In this document: positions 42,172 through 52,200 of the stretch, one piece after another
How the letters are laid out: each line of letters begins with the position of its first letter
Position numbering within the stretch: position 1 is the stretch's first letter
Origin: Planctomycetota bacterium
GTDB lineage: Bacteria; Planctomycetota; UBA1135; GCA-002748355
Direction: 5' to 3'
DNA: 61,058 bases
Assembly (NCBI GenBank): GCA_027021385.1
Contig: JALUUL010000003.1
Span: forward strand, 1 to 61,058
Translations under genes and position numbers: made by a program
Notes under the pieces: generated by a model
What the model was told of the DNA's origin: nothing
Database searches by the model: none
What the model saw: only the letters and a program-made list of their open reading frames with translations

Positions 42172-43313
42172 GGGGAGGCCCAGCCGGGGTACTTCGCGCG
42201 GAACCATTCCCGGAGATCCGCCTCTGGGGCCCCCTCTTCGAGGCGCTCCCGCAAGCCGCGCATCAGGTCCTGGAGGAAGCGGAGGTTGTGGAGGCTCTGC
42301 AGGATGCCGGCGAGCATCTCCTTGGCGAGGGCGAGATGCCGGATGTAGGCCCGACTGTGGTTCCGGCAGGCCGGACAGGGACAGCCTTCCTGCAGGGGCC
42401 GGAAGTCCCGCTTGAACTTCGCGTTCCGGATCTTGAGTTCCCCCTCGGGTACGAAGACGAGGTTGTTGCGGCCGTGCCGCGTCGGGGCGACGCAGTCGAA
42501 GAGGTCGATGCCGCGGAGCGCGCATTCGAACAGGTCGTCCGGATCCCCGACTCCCATCAGGTAGCGGAGGCGCTCCACCGGGAGGTGGGGGGTCGTGATC
42601 TCGACCGTGCGCCGCATCGTCTCCTTGGGTTCTCCGACCGAGACTCCACCGATCGCATAGCCGTCGAAGTCGAGCCCGACGAGGACCTCGGCGGCCTCCC
42701 GCCGGAGGTTTTCGTCGGCCCCCCCCTGGAGGATTCCGAAGACCGCCTGTCCGCGCTCGACGCCGCCCATCTCGAGATGGACCCGGCGGGCGCGTTCGGC
42801 CCAGAGCAGCGTGCGCCGGTGGGCCCCGCGAAGCCTCGCGGGCGGGCAGTCGTGGGGTGGGCACTCGTCGAGCACCATCGCGATGTCCGAGCCCAGGTCC
42901 CTCTGGATCTCGAGGGCGCGCCTCGGATCGAGGCGCAGGGCCGCCCCCGCCTCGGCGCCCGCGAACTCGACCCCCTCGTCCGTGACGGTCCGGCGGCCTT
43001 CGAGGGAGAAGACCTGGTAGCCCCCGGAATCGGTCAGGATCGGCCCGTCCCAGGCCATGAAGCGGTGGAGTCCTCCGGCTTCCCGGACGAGGTCCTCGCC
43101 TGGGCGGAGAGCCAGGTGGTAGGTGTTGCAGAGGAGGAGGGAGACGCCCGCCTCGCGGAGCTGACCCGGGAGGATCCCCTTGACGCTGGCCCGGGTGCCG
43201 ACCGGCGCGAAGCAGGGGGTCTCGAAGACGCCGTGGGGCGTTTCGGCCCGGCCTCTCCGGGGACCCGAGGGCGCCTCGCCGCGCAGGAGTTCGAATCGGA
43301 AGGGAAGGGTCAT
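42168..43313 (-). CDS. tgt: tRNA-guanine transglycosylase
   Basis: The 381-residue enzyme exchanges guanine-34 for preQ1 in tRNAs with GUN anticodons during queuosine synthesis. Visible elements: FETPCFAPVGTRASVKGILP at the start, the nucleophile in ILTDSGGYQVFSLEGRR, the family block GYAIGGVSVGEPKETM, the second catalytic Asp in DLFDCVAPTRHGRNN, and the zinc site CPCPACRNHSRAYIRHL (CxCxxC plus His). ATG 43313 overlaps the spoIID-like stop by 4 bases, so it is coupled to that gene and to ruvB. No queA is present next to it. Normal length. Confidence 0.97.
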   Translation of the reverse strand: MTLPFRFELLRGEAPSGPRRGRAETPHGVFETPCFAPVGTRASVKGILPGQLREAGVSLLLCNTYHLALRPGEDLVREAGGLHRFMAWDGPILTDSGGYQVFSLEGRRTVTDEGVEFAGAEAGAALRLDPRRALEIQRDLGSDIAMVLDECPPHDCPPARLRGAHRRTLLWAERARRVHLEMGGVERGQAVFGILQGGADENLRREAAEVLVGLDFDGYAIGGVSVGEPKETMRRTVEITTPHLPVERLRYLMGVGDPDDLFECALRGIDLFDCVAPTRHGRNNLVFVPEGELKIRNAKFKRDFRPLQEGCPCPACRNHSRAYIRHLALAKEMLAGILQSLHNLRFLQDLMRGLRERLEEGAPEADLREWFRAKYPGWASP

Positions 43314-44563
43314 GGCAGAACCGCGATCGTCGTTCCCGGGTAGTAGTGGGCCAGGATGCGGCGGTAGTCGGCGCCCTTCCGGGCCCATCCGGCCGCGCCG
43401 TATTGGCAAAGCCCGACGCCGTGTCCGAACCCCCTTCCCTCGAATACGATCCCTCCCTTTCCCGCGGTCCTCCAGGATCGGATCCAGAGCGAGGGAAGCT
43501 TCGCGTTCCTCCGGAGGGAGGAACCGGCGAGGACACGCCAGGGGCCGCTCCCGAAACGGATCCGCAGACGGATCCAATCCCCCCGCTCCGAACGTTCGAG
43601 AACCTCGATCCGCGGTCTTCCTCCGCTCGTCGGCAGTCCGATTGCCTCCATGCGGGAGGGAGTCCAGAGCCGCTTCCAGGCGTGGAGCGGAGAAGCCCGG
43701 TCCCAGGGGCATCGGACCGGACGGAAGGGAGGGGAGGGGACGTCGCGGAAGAAGCTCCGCCCGTCCCTCGTCCTCCCCCCGCAGGTCGAGTGGTAATAGG
43801 CGCGGAGGACCTCTCCTTCGAACCAGAGGACCTCTCCCCGGGTCCTCCGGACCACCTCGAGGATCTCGGGGGCGGTCGAGGTCTCCTCGAACACCTGACT
43901 CTTCGCGTCGTCGAAGAGGTCGAAGTCCTTCGATCCGGCCCGGGTCCGGCAACTGATCGCGTAGGACCGCGCGGCGACGGCCTGCGCCTTCAGGGCCTCG
44001 AGGGGGAAGCGGGTTCCCATCTCGGAGGCCAGGACCCCGGTCAGGTAGAGTTCGAGGGGAACGTGGAAGACGATCCGGAGTCTGCCGTTCTCGGAGCGGA
44101 CCGCCATCGAGCCGAAGGCCTTCCGGTTCGTCTCCTTGTTCCCTTCGGTCCACGAGAACCGCGCCGGCCCCTTCCAGCGCAGCCGGATCTCCGGGCGCTC
44201 GGAGATCCGCAGGTCCTTCGGTCCCACGAGAAAGAGGAAACCGCGCCCCTGGGTGCGGAGGCTCAAGCTTCGCCCGAAGGCGAAGCGTCGCGTTCCATCG
44301 GTGGCCCGGAGGTCGTCGGCCTCGATTCTCAGGATCGCGGGCCGGTCTCGGAAAAGGACGCGGATGCTGCGCGAGGTTCCGGCGAGGCTCCGGCGGGGTC
44401 CGAGGAGGAGGCTCAGGACATGGGAAAAGAGGAAGAGGGCGAGGGCGAGGAGGAGGAACGAACGCGGGGGGAGCTTGAGTCTCCGCCGTCCAGGAGGGCG
44501 GTCCTCCCGCGGGTCCGCGTGGAGGGCCCGTTCGAGGACGAGAGGGTCCAGGGGGGCGGGCAT
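43310..44563 (-). CDS. SpoIID/LytB-domain protein
   Basis: The 417-residue product has one N-terminal membrane anchor (about 32-53, PRSFLLLALALFLFSHVLSL). The SpoIID domain is shown by NGRLRIVFHVPLELYLTGVL followed by ASEMGTRFPLEALKAQAVAA, RSYA, then FEGEVLRAYYHSTCGGRT. The terminal block is GRGFGHGVGLCQYGAAGWAR. SpoIID of Bacillus is a peptidoglycan lytic transglycosylase for spore engulfment. In non-spore-formers such proteins act in cell-wall remodelling. It lies 7 bases after ruvB and overlaps tgt by 4 bases, so it is locked in a ruvB-spoIID-tgt operon. No sporulation genes are near. Confidence 0.92.
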   Translation of the reverse strand: MPAPLDPLVLERALHADPREDRPPGRRRLKLPPRSFLLLALALFLFSHVLSLLLGPRRSLAGTSRSIRVLFRDRPAILRIEADDLRATDGTRRFAFGRSLSLRTQGRGFLFLVGPKDLRISERPEIRLRWKGPARFSWTEGNKETNRKAFGSMAVRSENGRLRIVFHVPLELYLTGVLASEMGTRFPLEALKAQAVAARSYAISCRTRAGSKDFDLFDDAKSQVFEETSTAPEILEVVRRTRGEVLWFEGEVLRAYYHSTCGGRTRDGRSFFRDVPSPPFRPVRCPWDRASPLHAWKRLWTPSRMEAIGLPTSGGRPRIEVLERSERGDWIRLRIRFGSGPWRVLAGSSLRRNAKLPSLWIRSWRTAGKGGIVFEGRGFGHGVGLCQYGAAGWARKGADYRRILAHYYPGTTIAVLP

Positions 44564-44570
44564 CCGGAAC

Positions 44571-45623
44571 TCAGGAGAAACCGAGGGTTCCCTGGGCGCC
44601 TCCCTCTTCGGCGCCGGGGGGAAGGGGGATCCCGAGATGGGCGAAGGCCCTCGGCGTGGCGATCCGCCCCCTCGGCGTCCGGCTGATCAGGCCCAGACGA
44701 AGGAGGAAGGGTTCGTAGACGGAGGCGAGGGTGTCCTCGTCTTCCCCGAGGCTCGCCGCGAGGGTCTTGAGGCCGACCGGCCCTCCGCGAAGGCAGAGGG
44801 TGCGGAGCAGGGCCCGGTCCAGGCTTTCGAGGCCCAGGCCATCGACCTCCAGGTCGGCGAGGCCTTCCCGGGCGAGTTCGAGGTCCAGGGCCTCGGCTCC
44901 ACGGACCTGCGCGAGATCCCGCAGTCGTCGGAGGAGACGCAGGGCGACCCGAGGAACGCCCCTGGACCTCTCGGCGATCTCCGCGGCGGCCCCGGGAAGG
45001 AGGCGCAGGCCGAGGCGCGGCGCCGCGCGTTTCAGGATCGTCCGGAGGTCTTCCGGGCCATAGGGCTCCAGGCGCTCGACGATGCCGAAGCGGTTGCGGA
45101 ACGGGGCGGCGAGGAGGCCCTCCCGGGTCGTCGCCCCGACGAGGGTGAAGGGTTGGAGGCCCAGGCGTATGCAGCGGGCCGAAGGGCCCTGGTCGAGCGT
45201 GATGTCGATTGCCTGGTCCTCCATCGCGGAATAGAGAAATTCCTCGACCGCGCGGGGGAGCCGATGGATCTCGTCGAGGAAGAGGATGTCTCCGCGTTCG
45301 AGGCGGGTCAGGGTGCCGACGAGGTCCTTCGGGCCCGACAGGGCAGGCCCCGAGGTCACGTAGATCTCGGTCTCCATCTCCTTCGCGAGCAACCAGGCCA
45401 GGGTCGTCTTCCCGAGGCCGGGAGGTCCGCAGAACAGGAGGTGGTCCAGGGGTTCCTTCCTCTGGCGGGCGGCCTCGATCGCGATTCCCAGGTTCCTGAC
45501 GAGGCGTTCCTGGCCGACGAAGTCCCGAAGTCGCCGGGGACGAAGCGTCCGATCGAAATCCGCCTCCTCCCTCCGGGGTTCTCCCCGCGTCCACTCCCCG
45601 TCTTCCTGCTTCCGCTCTCCCAT
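44571..45623 (-). CDS. ruvB: Holliday junction branch migration ATPase RuvB
   Basis: The 350-residue AAA+ motor of the RuvAB complex drives branch migration in recombination. Walker A is GPPGLGKTTLAWLLA. Walker B is GDILFLDEIHRL. The sensor segment is GATTREGLLAAPFRNRFG. The arginine finger region SGPALSGPKDLVG and the C-terminal winged helix (FLLRLGLISRTPRGRIATPR) are both seen. The N-terminus FDRTLRPRRLRDFVGQERL is typical. ATG 45623 gives a normal length with a short charged extension; upstream in-frame codons would add about 100 residues of non-family sequence. First gene of the ruvB-spoIID-tgt operon. Confidence 0.97.
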   Translation of the reverse strand: MGERKQEDGEWTRGEPRREEADFDRTLRPRRLRDFVGQERLVRNLGIAIEAARQRKEPLDHLLFCGPPGLGKTTLAWLLAKEMETEIYVTSGPALSGPKDLVGTLTRLERGDILFLDEIHRLPRAVEEFLYSAMEDQAIDITLDQGPSARCIRLGLQPFTLVGATTREGLLAAPFRNRFGIVERLEPYGPEDLRTILKRAAPRLGLRLLPGAAAEIAERSRGVPRVALRLLRRLRDLAQVRGAEALDLELAREGLADLEVDGLGLESLDRALLRTLCLRGGPVGLKTLAASLGEDEDTLASVYEPFLLRLGLISRTPRGRIATPRAFAHLGIPLPPGAEEGGAQGTLGFS

Positions 45624-46181
45624 GCCCGTTTCTCCCCTTGCACGATGCGGGCCGCGACGACCGAGGCCCCCGGGCTCCTGCCCAATTCCCCGTCGCGTAA
45701 GGACCGGGGAACGCCTCTGGGCCCCCGGGATGCCCCAGGCGGATCCGCATGGAGGTGGACCCCAGGATGCCAGCCCTCCTTCCCAGGACCAAACCCGAGT
45801 CCGGAATCCGGGAGGGGTGCGCGGGCGCACCGGGAACGGCGGGAATCGCTCGGCGGGACCGAGGGTTCCGAAGGATCCTTCGCCCCGTCTTTGCTTTGAA
45901 ATCGCGGTAATGGTCTGCAATTAAGTGACTTAGAACGGCTCGCCCTTCCCGTTCCGCCCCTGGCACGAGGCTTGCTCCGAAAAAGGGGGGGGAAATCCGT
46001 CCCGAGGATGGAAGGCTTTTCCCGCCGTAGGACCGGAGCCGGCCGAGGAGTTGAAGCATGCGCCCCTCGAAGCCGCTATCTTCGAGGGACTTGTCTTTGA
46101 GGAATCCCGCCGGATCCGTGTCCTCCGGATCCCCGGCCCTCGGTTTTCCCTGGACCTCAAACCGATACGAAGGACCTTCGG
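45624..46181. other. Divergent regulatory region of ruvB and the lipoprotein pair
   Basis: These 558 bases without a supported gene lie between ruvB (minus) and the first large lipoprotein (plus). They contain an interrupted palindrome GGTGCG-CGGG-CGCACC (45816-45831), a perfect 14-base palindrome CGAAGGATCCTTCG (45869-45882), an AT-richer patch (about 45890-45935), and a perfect sigma-54 promoter (45961-45976). About 195 bases of leader follow it. The layout is that of an enhancer-dependent promoter, with candidate activator sites 80-150 bases upstream. Confidence 0.7.
45961..45976 (+). promoter_or_regulatory. Sigma-54 -24/-12 promoter, perfect consensus
   Basis: The site reads TGGCAC-GAGGC-TTGC followed by T, matching the consensus TGGCAC-N5-TTGC at every defined base and preceded by C. 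Transcription would start near 45987, about 195 bases before the first large lipoprotein ATG. It is on the right strand and the only strong site in the gap. It implies control by RpoN and an AAA+ enhancer-binding activator. Confidence 0.85.
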
Positions 46182-49157
46182 ATGATGACGAAGATTCGGT
46201 ATCCGCACGGCGGCGGACGGGAGCGCCTGCCGGCCCTCGCCTCTCTCACCGCCCTCGTCCTCCTTACCGCCTGCAGCGGGGGGCAGCCTGGCGACCCGAA
46301 CAATCGTGGACTCTTCCGGCTAACCCTTGCCTCCACGGGTTTGGGCCAGATCTTCCCCTACAGGATCAACAAGTTGGCCCCGAGCGGGAACCCGACGCAG
46401 GAGATCCTCAACATCGAGAAGATCGAGACGCTGAAGGCGAACCTGTCCTCGGTCAACGGGGTCCTTCCTCTCGCGACATGGTCGACGACCGCCACCCTTC
46501 CGAACGGGAACCCCGGGAACCAGTTTCTGCTTCTCAAGTTCTCCCACACATTGAAGATCGCTTCGATCCTCTCCACGGATCCAGCAAACCAATCCAACTC
46601 CGGGCTCACCGGGGCCCTCCAAATCGTGGAACTCGATCCGGCCACGGAATCGGCGAAGATCGTCACGGGGAGGGCCTTCGTCGGCGGTTATACGTACTAT
46701 GACGACCCGGCGACTCCCGTCTTCGATCTCAAGCTGGTTCGGGCGGTCAAGGCCGACGACAAGGGGAAGGTGACGATCCTGGATTCCCGGGCCTCGGGTT
46801 TCCCGACCGGCTTCTCCGGGGACGAGGCCCTGGTCCAGCCGAACACGATGGTCTTCATTCCGGATGCGGACGGGGATCTGACGACCTTCGAGACCTTCCC
46901 GAAAAACCGGGTCATCCGGATTCTCGTGACCTCGGCCGTCCTCGATTACCGCGACAAGCCGATCACCGAGGAGGTCTGCACCGCCACGACGGTCGGGCCG
47001 GACACGATCGCCCCCGAGGTCTCCGGTTCGAAGTCCGGGCCTCTGAAGATCACTCCGGGCGGGGGGAAGCTGGACGTCGATCCGACGACGACGATCTCGG
47101 TCTCCTTCACGAAGCCGGTTCAGCCCTTCGACGTCGGTGAATTCTTCTCGACGACCAACAAGGTGCCGGCCTTCCGGGGGGTCACGCTGAACATGACGAT
47201 CGCGAACGTGAACTCCCCCGTGCTCTACTACGCGGATCCGTTGAATGCCTCGGACTTCTGCAACTACACGCTGACGCCCGCCTACACCCTGCCGAGTTCC
47301 ACGCTGATCACGGTCCAGGTGAACAATACGATCAACGGCCTGCCCGGCGTCTCCGTCGGCTCGACCGTCTCGACGAAGTTTTCGACGGGCAAGGGGCCCG
47401 GTCTGGTGAACGCCCCAGTCGCCCCGGAAGCGATCTACGTGGGCCGGGGAGGGGACTCCCCGGGGCTCAGCGTCATCGACCTCAACGGGTTCGGGCAGGG
47501 AACCGGGGATCTGACGAAATCCAATTTCCCGAACAACCCCAACATCGGGCAGCCCGGGGTCCAACCGACCTATTCCCCCGGCCGGACGAACCTGGACGCC
47601 GGAGGCGAGGGGGTCCTGACTCTTACGAAGAGCACGACCCTCTCGACCCTCCTCGTCGACAAGACCCTGATCTCGGACGTCGGAGACATCCAGCTCGGGC
47701 AGCCTCTCGACAAGGTCTTCAACAACGAGAACATCAATCCCTTCGCGACCCGGGCGAACCAGGTGAACCCCTATACCCAGAGCCCGGTCAAGGCCTGGGG
47801 GAACTCGATCAGCGCCCCGCCGATCCCGAATCCGCCGAAGCTCGTCTTTCCCCCGCCGAATCCTGCCCGCGCGATCTTCGCCGAGGAGCCGACCGTCGCT
47901 TCGACGGGGAGCCAGGGCTGCCAGACGAGTCCCGGGAACAAACTCGTCAAGGGGAACCCCTTCTCGACCGGCGTGGACCGGGGGCTCTACCACACCTCTT
48001 TCCCCGGGGTCTTCTACGGTCCGAATCCTCCCCCGGGCAGTCCCCAGCCTCCGACCCCCTTCTGCCCCTATTCCTCGAGGCAGCAGATCGGACACTTCCT
48101 CTACGTGCTCGATCGGGCGAAGAAGCAGGTGCTCGTCTTCAACAGCAACCGTTTCACGCTGCTCGAGACGATCAGGATCAGCGATCCCTACTCGATGGCC
48201 GTTTCCCCCAATCTGAAGCGGCTCGCGGTCACGAACTTCTCCGCGGGCACGGTCGTCTTCATCGACATCGATCCTTCCTCCCCGTCCTTCCACCAGATTG
48301 TCCACGAGGAAAGGGTCGGCAAGGGACCCGCGGGGCTCGCCTGGCAGCCTGAGGGCGAGGATCTGCTCGTCTGCAACTCGCTTTCCGATTCCCTGTCGAT
48401 CATCAACGGGGCCGACCTTCAGCTGCGGAAGACCGTCATCGGACAGATGAACCGGCCGATCGAGGTCGCCGTCACCCTCCGGCAGAACGGTGTCGGGTTC
48501 AACACCGGCACCTATTACGGGTTCATCCTGAACTCGGACGGAACGATCGCGATCTACGAGTCGGGTCCGGACGGGATCAACGGCATCGGATACAACCAGG
48601 TCATCGGCATTCCCGATGACGCCCACTTCCGTGCGGCCAACACGATCCAGCCCGACATCAAGAGCTTCGTTTCCGGGATCTGGGTCGCACACCAGGACTC
48701 CCTGGGGGTCGGCCAGGTCTCGCACCTCGAACTGACGTCGAGCCCGACGGGGAACCTCCCTATCGACGCCAGCGCCCTGGGCTTCATCCTGCCTCCGACC
48801 TTCCGGCAGCGGGTCTGGTCGATCACAGGAAGGATCGGAGGGAGCAACGCGAGCAACTCTAACTTCCTGTCCGGAAACAACGTCATCGACATCGCCATCG
48901 ATGAACTCAGCAACTTCGGCGCCTATCCGGATACCACCAGCATCTTCGTCGGCAACCTGGTCTATGCGGACCATTCCGGCAAGGGGCAGGGTAAGGTCGT
49001 GAACGGACAGGTTCTTCCCGCCATCGATCCACGTTTCCTGTTCGTCGGCCTGGCTGATTCGGGCAAGGTTGATGTCGTCGAACTGGATACCGGAAAGATC
49101 GTCCGGACGATCCCGGTCCCCGGGGTGCGCGTCCTTTCCAGTTACTGGAGGCAGTAA
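46182..49157 (+). CDS. Large beta-propeller lipoprotein with Ig-like domain (paralogue 1)
   Basis: The 991-residue lipoprotein has a signal ending LASLTALVLLTACSGG. Residues about 30-270 form a beta-rich N-terminal domain beginning LASTGLGQIFPYRINKLAPS. A Big_5-like Ig domain follows (about 270-405, with DVDPTTTISVSFTKPVQPFD). The C-terminal half (about 640-990) is a YVTN-type beta-propeller: IGHFLYVLDRAKKQVLVFNS, DPYSMAVSPNLKRLAVTNFS, and AWQPEGEDLLVCNSLSDSLS. The protein ends in VLSSYWRQ. It is driven from the sigma-54 promoter at 45961, with GAAGGA before the ATG. It lies 45 bases upstream of a close paralogue. Likely an outer-membrane or surface-exposed binding protein; ligand unknown. 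Confidence 0.85.
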   Translation: MMTKIRYPHGGGRERLPALASLTALVLLTACSGGQPGDPNNRGLFRLTLASTGLGQIFPYRINKLAPSGNPTQEILNIEKIETLKANLSSVNGVLPLATWSTTATLPNGNPGNQFLLLKFSHTLKIASILSTDPANQSNSGLTGALQIVELDPATESAKIVTGRAFVGGYTYYDDPATPVFDLKLVRAVKADDKGKVTILDSRASGFPTGFSGDEALVQPNTMVFIPDADGDLTTFETFPKNRVIRILVTSAVLDYRDKPITEEVCTATTVGPDTIAPEVSGSKSGPLKITPGGGKLDVDPTTTISVSFTKPVQPFDVGEFFSTTNKVPAFRGVTLNMTIANVNSPVLYYADPLNASDFCNYTLTPAYTLPSSTLITVQVNNTINGLPGVSVGSTVSTKFSTGKGPGLVNAPVAPEAIYVGRGGDSPGLSVIDLNGFGQGTGDLTKSNFPNNPNIGQPGVQPTYSPGRTNLDAGGEGVLTLTKSTTLSTLLVDKTLISDVGDIQLGQPLDKVFNNENINPFATRANQVNPYTQSPVKAWGNSISAPPIPNPPKLVFPPPNPARAIFAEEPTVASTGSQGCQTSPGNKLVKGNPFSTGVDRGLYHTSFPGVFYGPNPPPGSPQPPTPFCPYSSRQQIGHFLYVLDRAKKQVLVFNSNRFTLLETIRISDPYSMAVSPNLKRLAVTNFSAGTVVFIDIDPSSPSFHQIVHEERVGKGPAGLAWQPEGEDLLVCNSLSDSLSIINGADLQLRKTVIGQMNRPIEVAVTLRQNGVGFNTGTYYGFILNSDGTIAIYESGPDGINGIGYNQVIGIPDDAHFRAANTIQPDIKSFVSGIWVAHQDSLGVGQVSHLELTSSPTGNLPIDASALGFILPPTFRQRVWSITGRIGGSNASNSNFLSGNNVIDIAIDELSNFGAYPDTTSIFVGNLVYADHSGKGQGKVVNGQVLPAIDPRFLFVGLADSGKVDVVELDTGKIVRTIPVPGVRVLSSYWRQ

Positions 49158-49202
49158 GTCTCCCCCGTTCCGAAACGAACGAAATTCCCTCGAGGAGATT
49201 CA

Positions 49203-52200
49203 ATGCGAGGAAAGAACTACGGGCTGTTGCTGGTGCTCCTAGCCTCCGCTTGCGGGGGAGGCCCCGCTGGCGGCCCCAACAACGTAGGCCCCTTCGAGCT
49301 GTCGCTCGGAACCACGGGTTTGGGGCAGCTGTTTCCCTACCGTATCGCTCAAGTCGACGAGTTCGGGAATCCGACATCCAAGATCCTGAACATCACCTCG
49401 GTAAAGATCCTGAAGGACAACACCAGTTCGAAAAACGGAGTCCTTCCAGTCGCGACCTGGCCGTCGACGAAAACCCTCCCGAACGGATCTGCGGGGAACC
49501 ATTACCTGATGCTCCGGTTCACCCATGACCTGGACATTCGGTCCATTCTCTCTTCCCGTGCGGCCGACCAGGTCAACTCGGGGCTGACCGGTTCCTTGCA
49601 GGTCATCGAGTACGATCCTCTGACGGAGGATTCGAGGATCGTCAAGGGTCGGGGTTTCGTCGGGGGCTATACCTTCCTGGACGACTTGAAGACCCCGGGG
49701 TTCGATTTGATCCCGACGCGGGCCGTCGTGGCTGACAAGAACGGTGTCGTCACCGTCGCGGATTCCCGCGTCGTCGGATTCCCTCTCGGCTTCCCGAACG
49801 ACGAGGAACTCGTCCGGCCGGACACCTTCGTATTCGTCCCCGATACCGATGGGAACCTCGCGACCTTCGAGACCTTCCCTACGAACAAGGTCATCCGCGT
49901 CGTCGTTTCGAATTCCGTTCTCGACTTCCGCGGGAAACCTCTCGTGCGCGAGGCGCAGTTCTCGACCGTCGTCGGTAGCGATACGATCGCCCCTCAGGTC
50001 CTCGGGTTCACGAAGGTCAACAAGAATCTGGTGCGGATCATCCCCGGAAACAATCAGAAGGATGTCGATCCCTCGACGACGATCCGCATCGAGTTCAGCA
50101 AGCCCATCCAGCCCAGGGAGGTCGGGGACTTCTTCTCGGTCCAGGACAAGACCCCGAAGTTCTCCGGGATCAACCTCTCCATGGTCATCAACAACTCGAA
50201 CGTCCCGGTCCTCTACTACGCGGACCCGGAGAGCCCGGCGAATCTGACGACCTACATCATCACTCCGGCCTTCCAACTCCTCGGTGAAAGCACGGTTTCG
50301 GTGAAGGTCAACAACACGATCCATGGACTCTCGGGGAACAAGATCGGGACGACGATCACGACCCTTTTCAAGACCGGAAAGGGGTTCGGGCTGGTCAATG
50401 CTCCTGTCGCGCCCGAGGCGATCTACGTCGGAAGATCGGCCGGCAACGTGTCGGGAGTCAGCGTCATCGATCTCAACGGCTTCGGGCAGGGAACGGGAGA
50501 CATCAAGGACACGAACTGGCCCAGGAACCCGAACATCGGCCAGCCCGGAGTCGTCCCTCCCCTGACGGTCGGCAAGACGAACATGGATGCCGGCGGGAAG
50601 GGGCCTTTGACCCTGACCCGCAACACGAATCTCTCCGACCTCCTGCTCGATTCAACGATCGTTTCCCGGGTCGGCGATATCCAGATCGGGCAGCCCCTCG
50701 ACAAGGTCTTCAACAACGAGAACATCAATCCGAATGTTTCGAGGTTGAACCAGGTAAATCCGGCGACTCTTACGAGGACCGCCTCCTGGGGGAATTCGAT
50801 CAGCATCGCGCCCCATCCGAACCCGCCGAAGCTCCTGATCCCTCCGCCGAACCCGACCTACGCGATCTTCGGGGAGGAACCGACGATGACGACGAGTACG
50901 GATTTCCCCAGGCAGATCCCCGGTGTGAACACGACCGTGCATCCACCTGCCGGTCCCTGCACGCCGAGTCCCGTCAACCGGCTCGTCAAGGGGAATCCCT
51001 TCGCGAAGGACATCAACAAGCTCGGGGTCTTCGGCGGCATCTACAACTCGGTCTTCGTCGGGCCCGCCCCTCCTCCGGGGAACCCCCAGCCGCCGACTCC
51101 GTTCTGCCCTTTCACCTCGAGGCAGCAGATCGGCCACTTCCTCTACGTTCTCGACAGAGGGAAGCGGCAGGTCCTCGTCGTCAACAGCAATCGCTTCACG
51201 GTCCTCGAGCGGATCCGGTTGCCCGATCCGTTTTCGATGGCCGTTTCTCCGAACTTGAAGAGGCTCGCCGTCACGAACTTCTCCGCAGGCACCGTCTCCT
51301 TCATCGACATCGATCCCGGTTCGCCCTCCTTCCATACGATCGTCCACGAAGAGAAGGTCGGAAAAGGACCGACGGGGGTCGCCTGGCAGCCCGAGGGAGA
51401 GGACGTCTTCATCGTCAACAGCTTGAGCGATTCGATGTCGATCCTGCGCGGGTCCGACATGAAACTGCGGAAGGAGATTTCCCGGAGCCTGAATCGGCCG
51501 ATCGAGGTTGCGATCACCCCCAGGCAGGGGAACTTCGGCTGGCAGACGGGGATCTACTTCGCCTACGTCCTCAATTCGGACGGAAGCATCGCGGTTTTCG
51601 AGTCCGGACCCGACGGGGTCAACGGGATTGGCTTCGACAATGTCGTCGGCGTTCCCGACCAGGCCCATTTCCGGGGTGCAAGGACGATCCAGCCCGATAT
51701 CCGCGCCCTGAACTCCGCGATCTGGATCGCCCATCGGGATCAGAGCGGTGAGGCGCAGATCTCGCATCTCGAACTCACGACCAGTCCCACCGGGCAGCTT
51801 CCGATCGATGCGAACACCGGATACTACATCCTTCCTCCGACCTTCCGGCAGCGGGAATGGACGATCAACGGGAGGCTCGGCGGCTTGAACTCCACGACCC
51901 GGATCCGGACCCTCCTTTCCGGGAAGGATCCGGCCGACATCGCGGTGGACGACGTCTTCAACTGGGGGGCGCTCCCCGACTACCGCAGCACCTTCATCAG
52001 CAATCTGACATATGCCGACCACAGCGGGAAGGGCATGCTCAAGTCCCAGGGCGGCGGTGGAGGCTTCCCCTCTTCCGTTCCGAGGTTGATGTTCATCGCG
52101 CTGCAGGACGTCGGCAAGGTGGACGTCGTCGAGATCGACACCGGCCAGAAGCTCGCCGAGATCTCCGCGCCCGGGGTCACCAGTCTGAGTCATTACTGGA

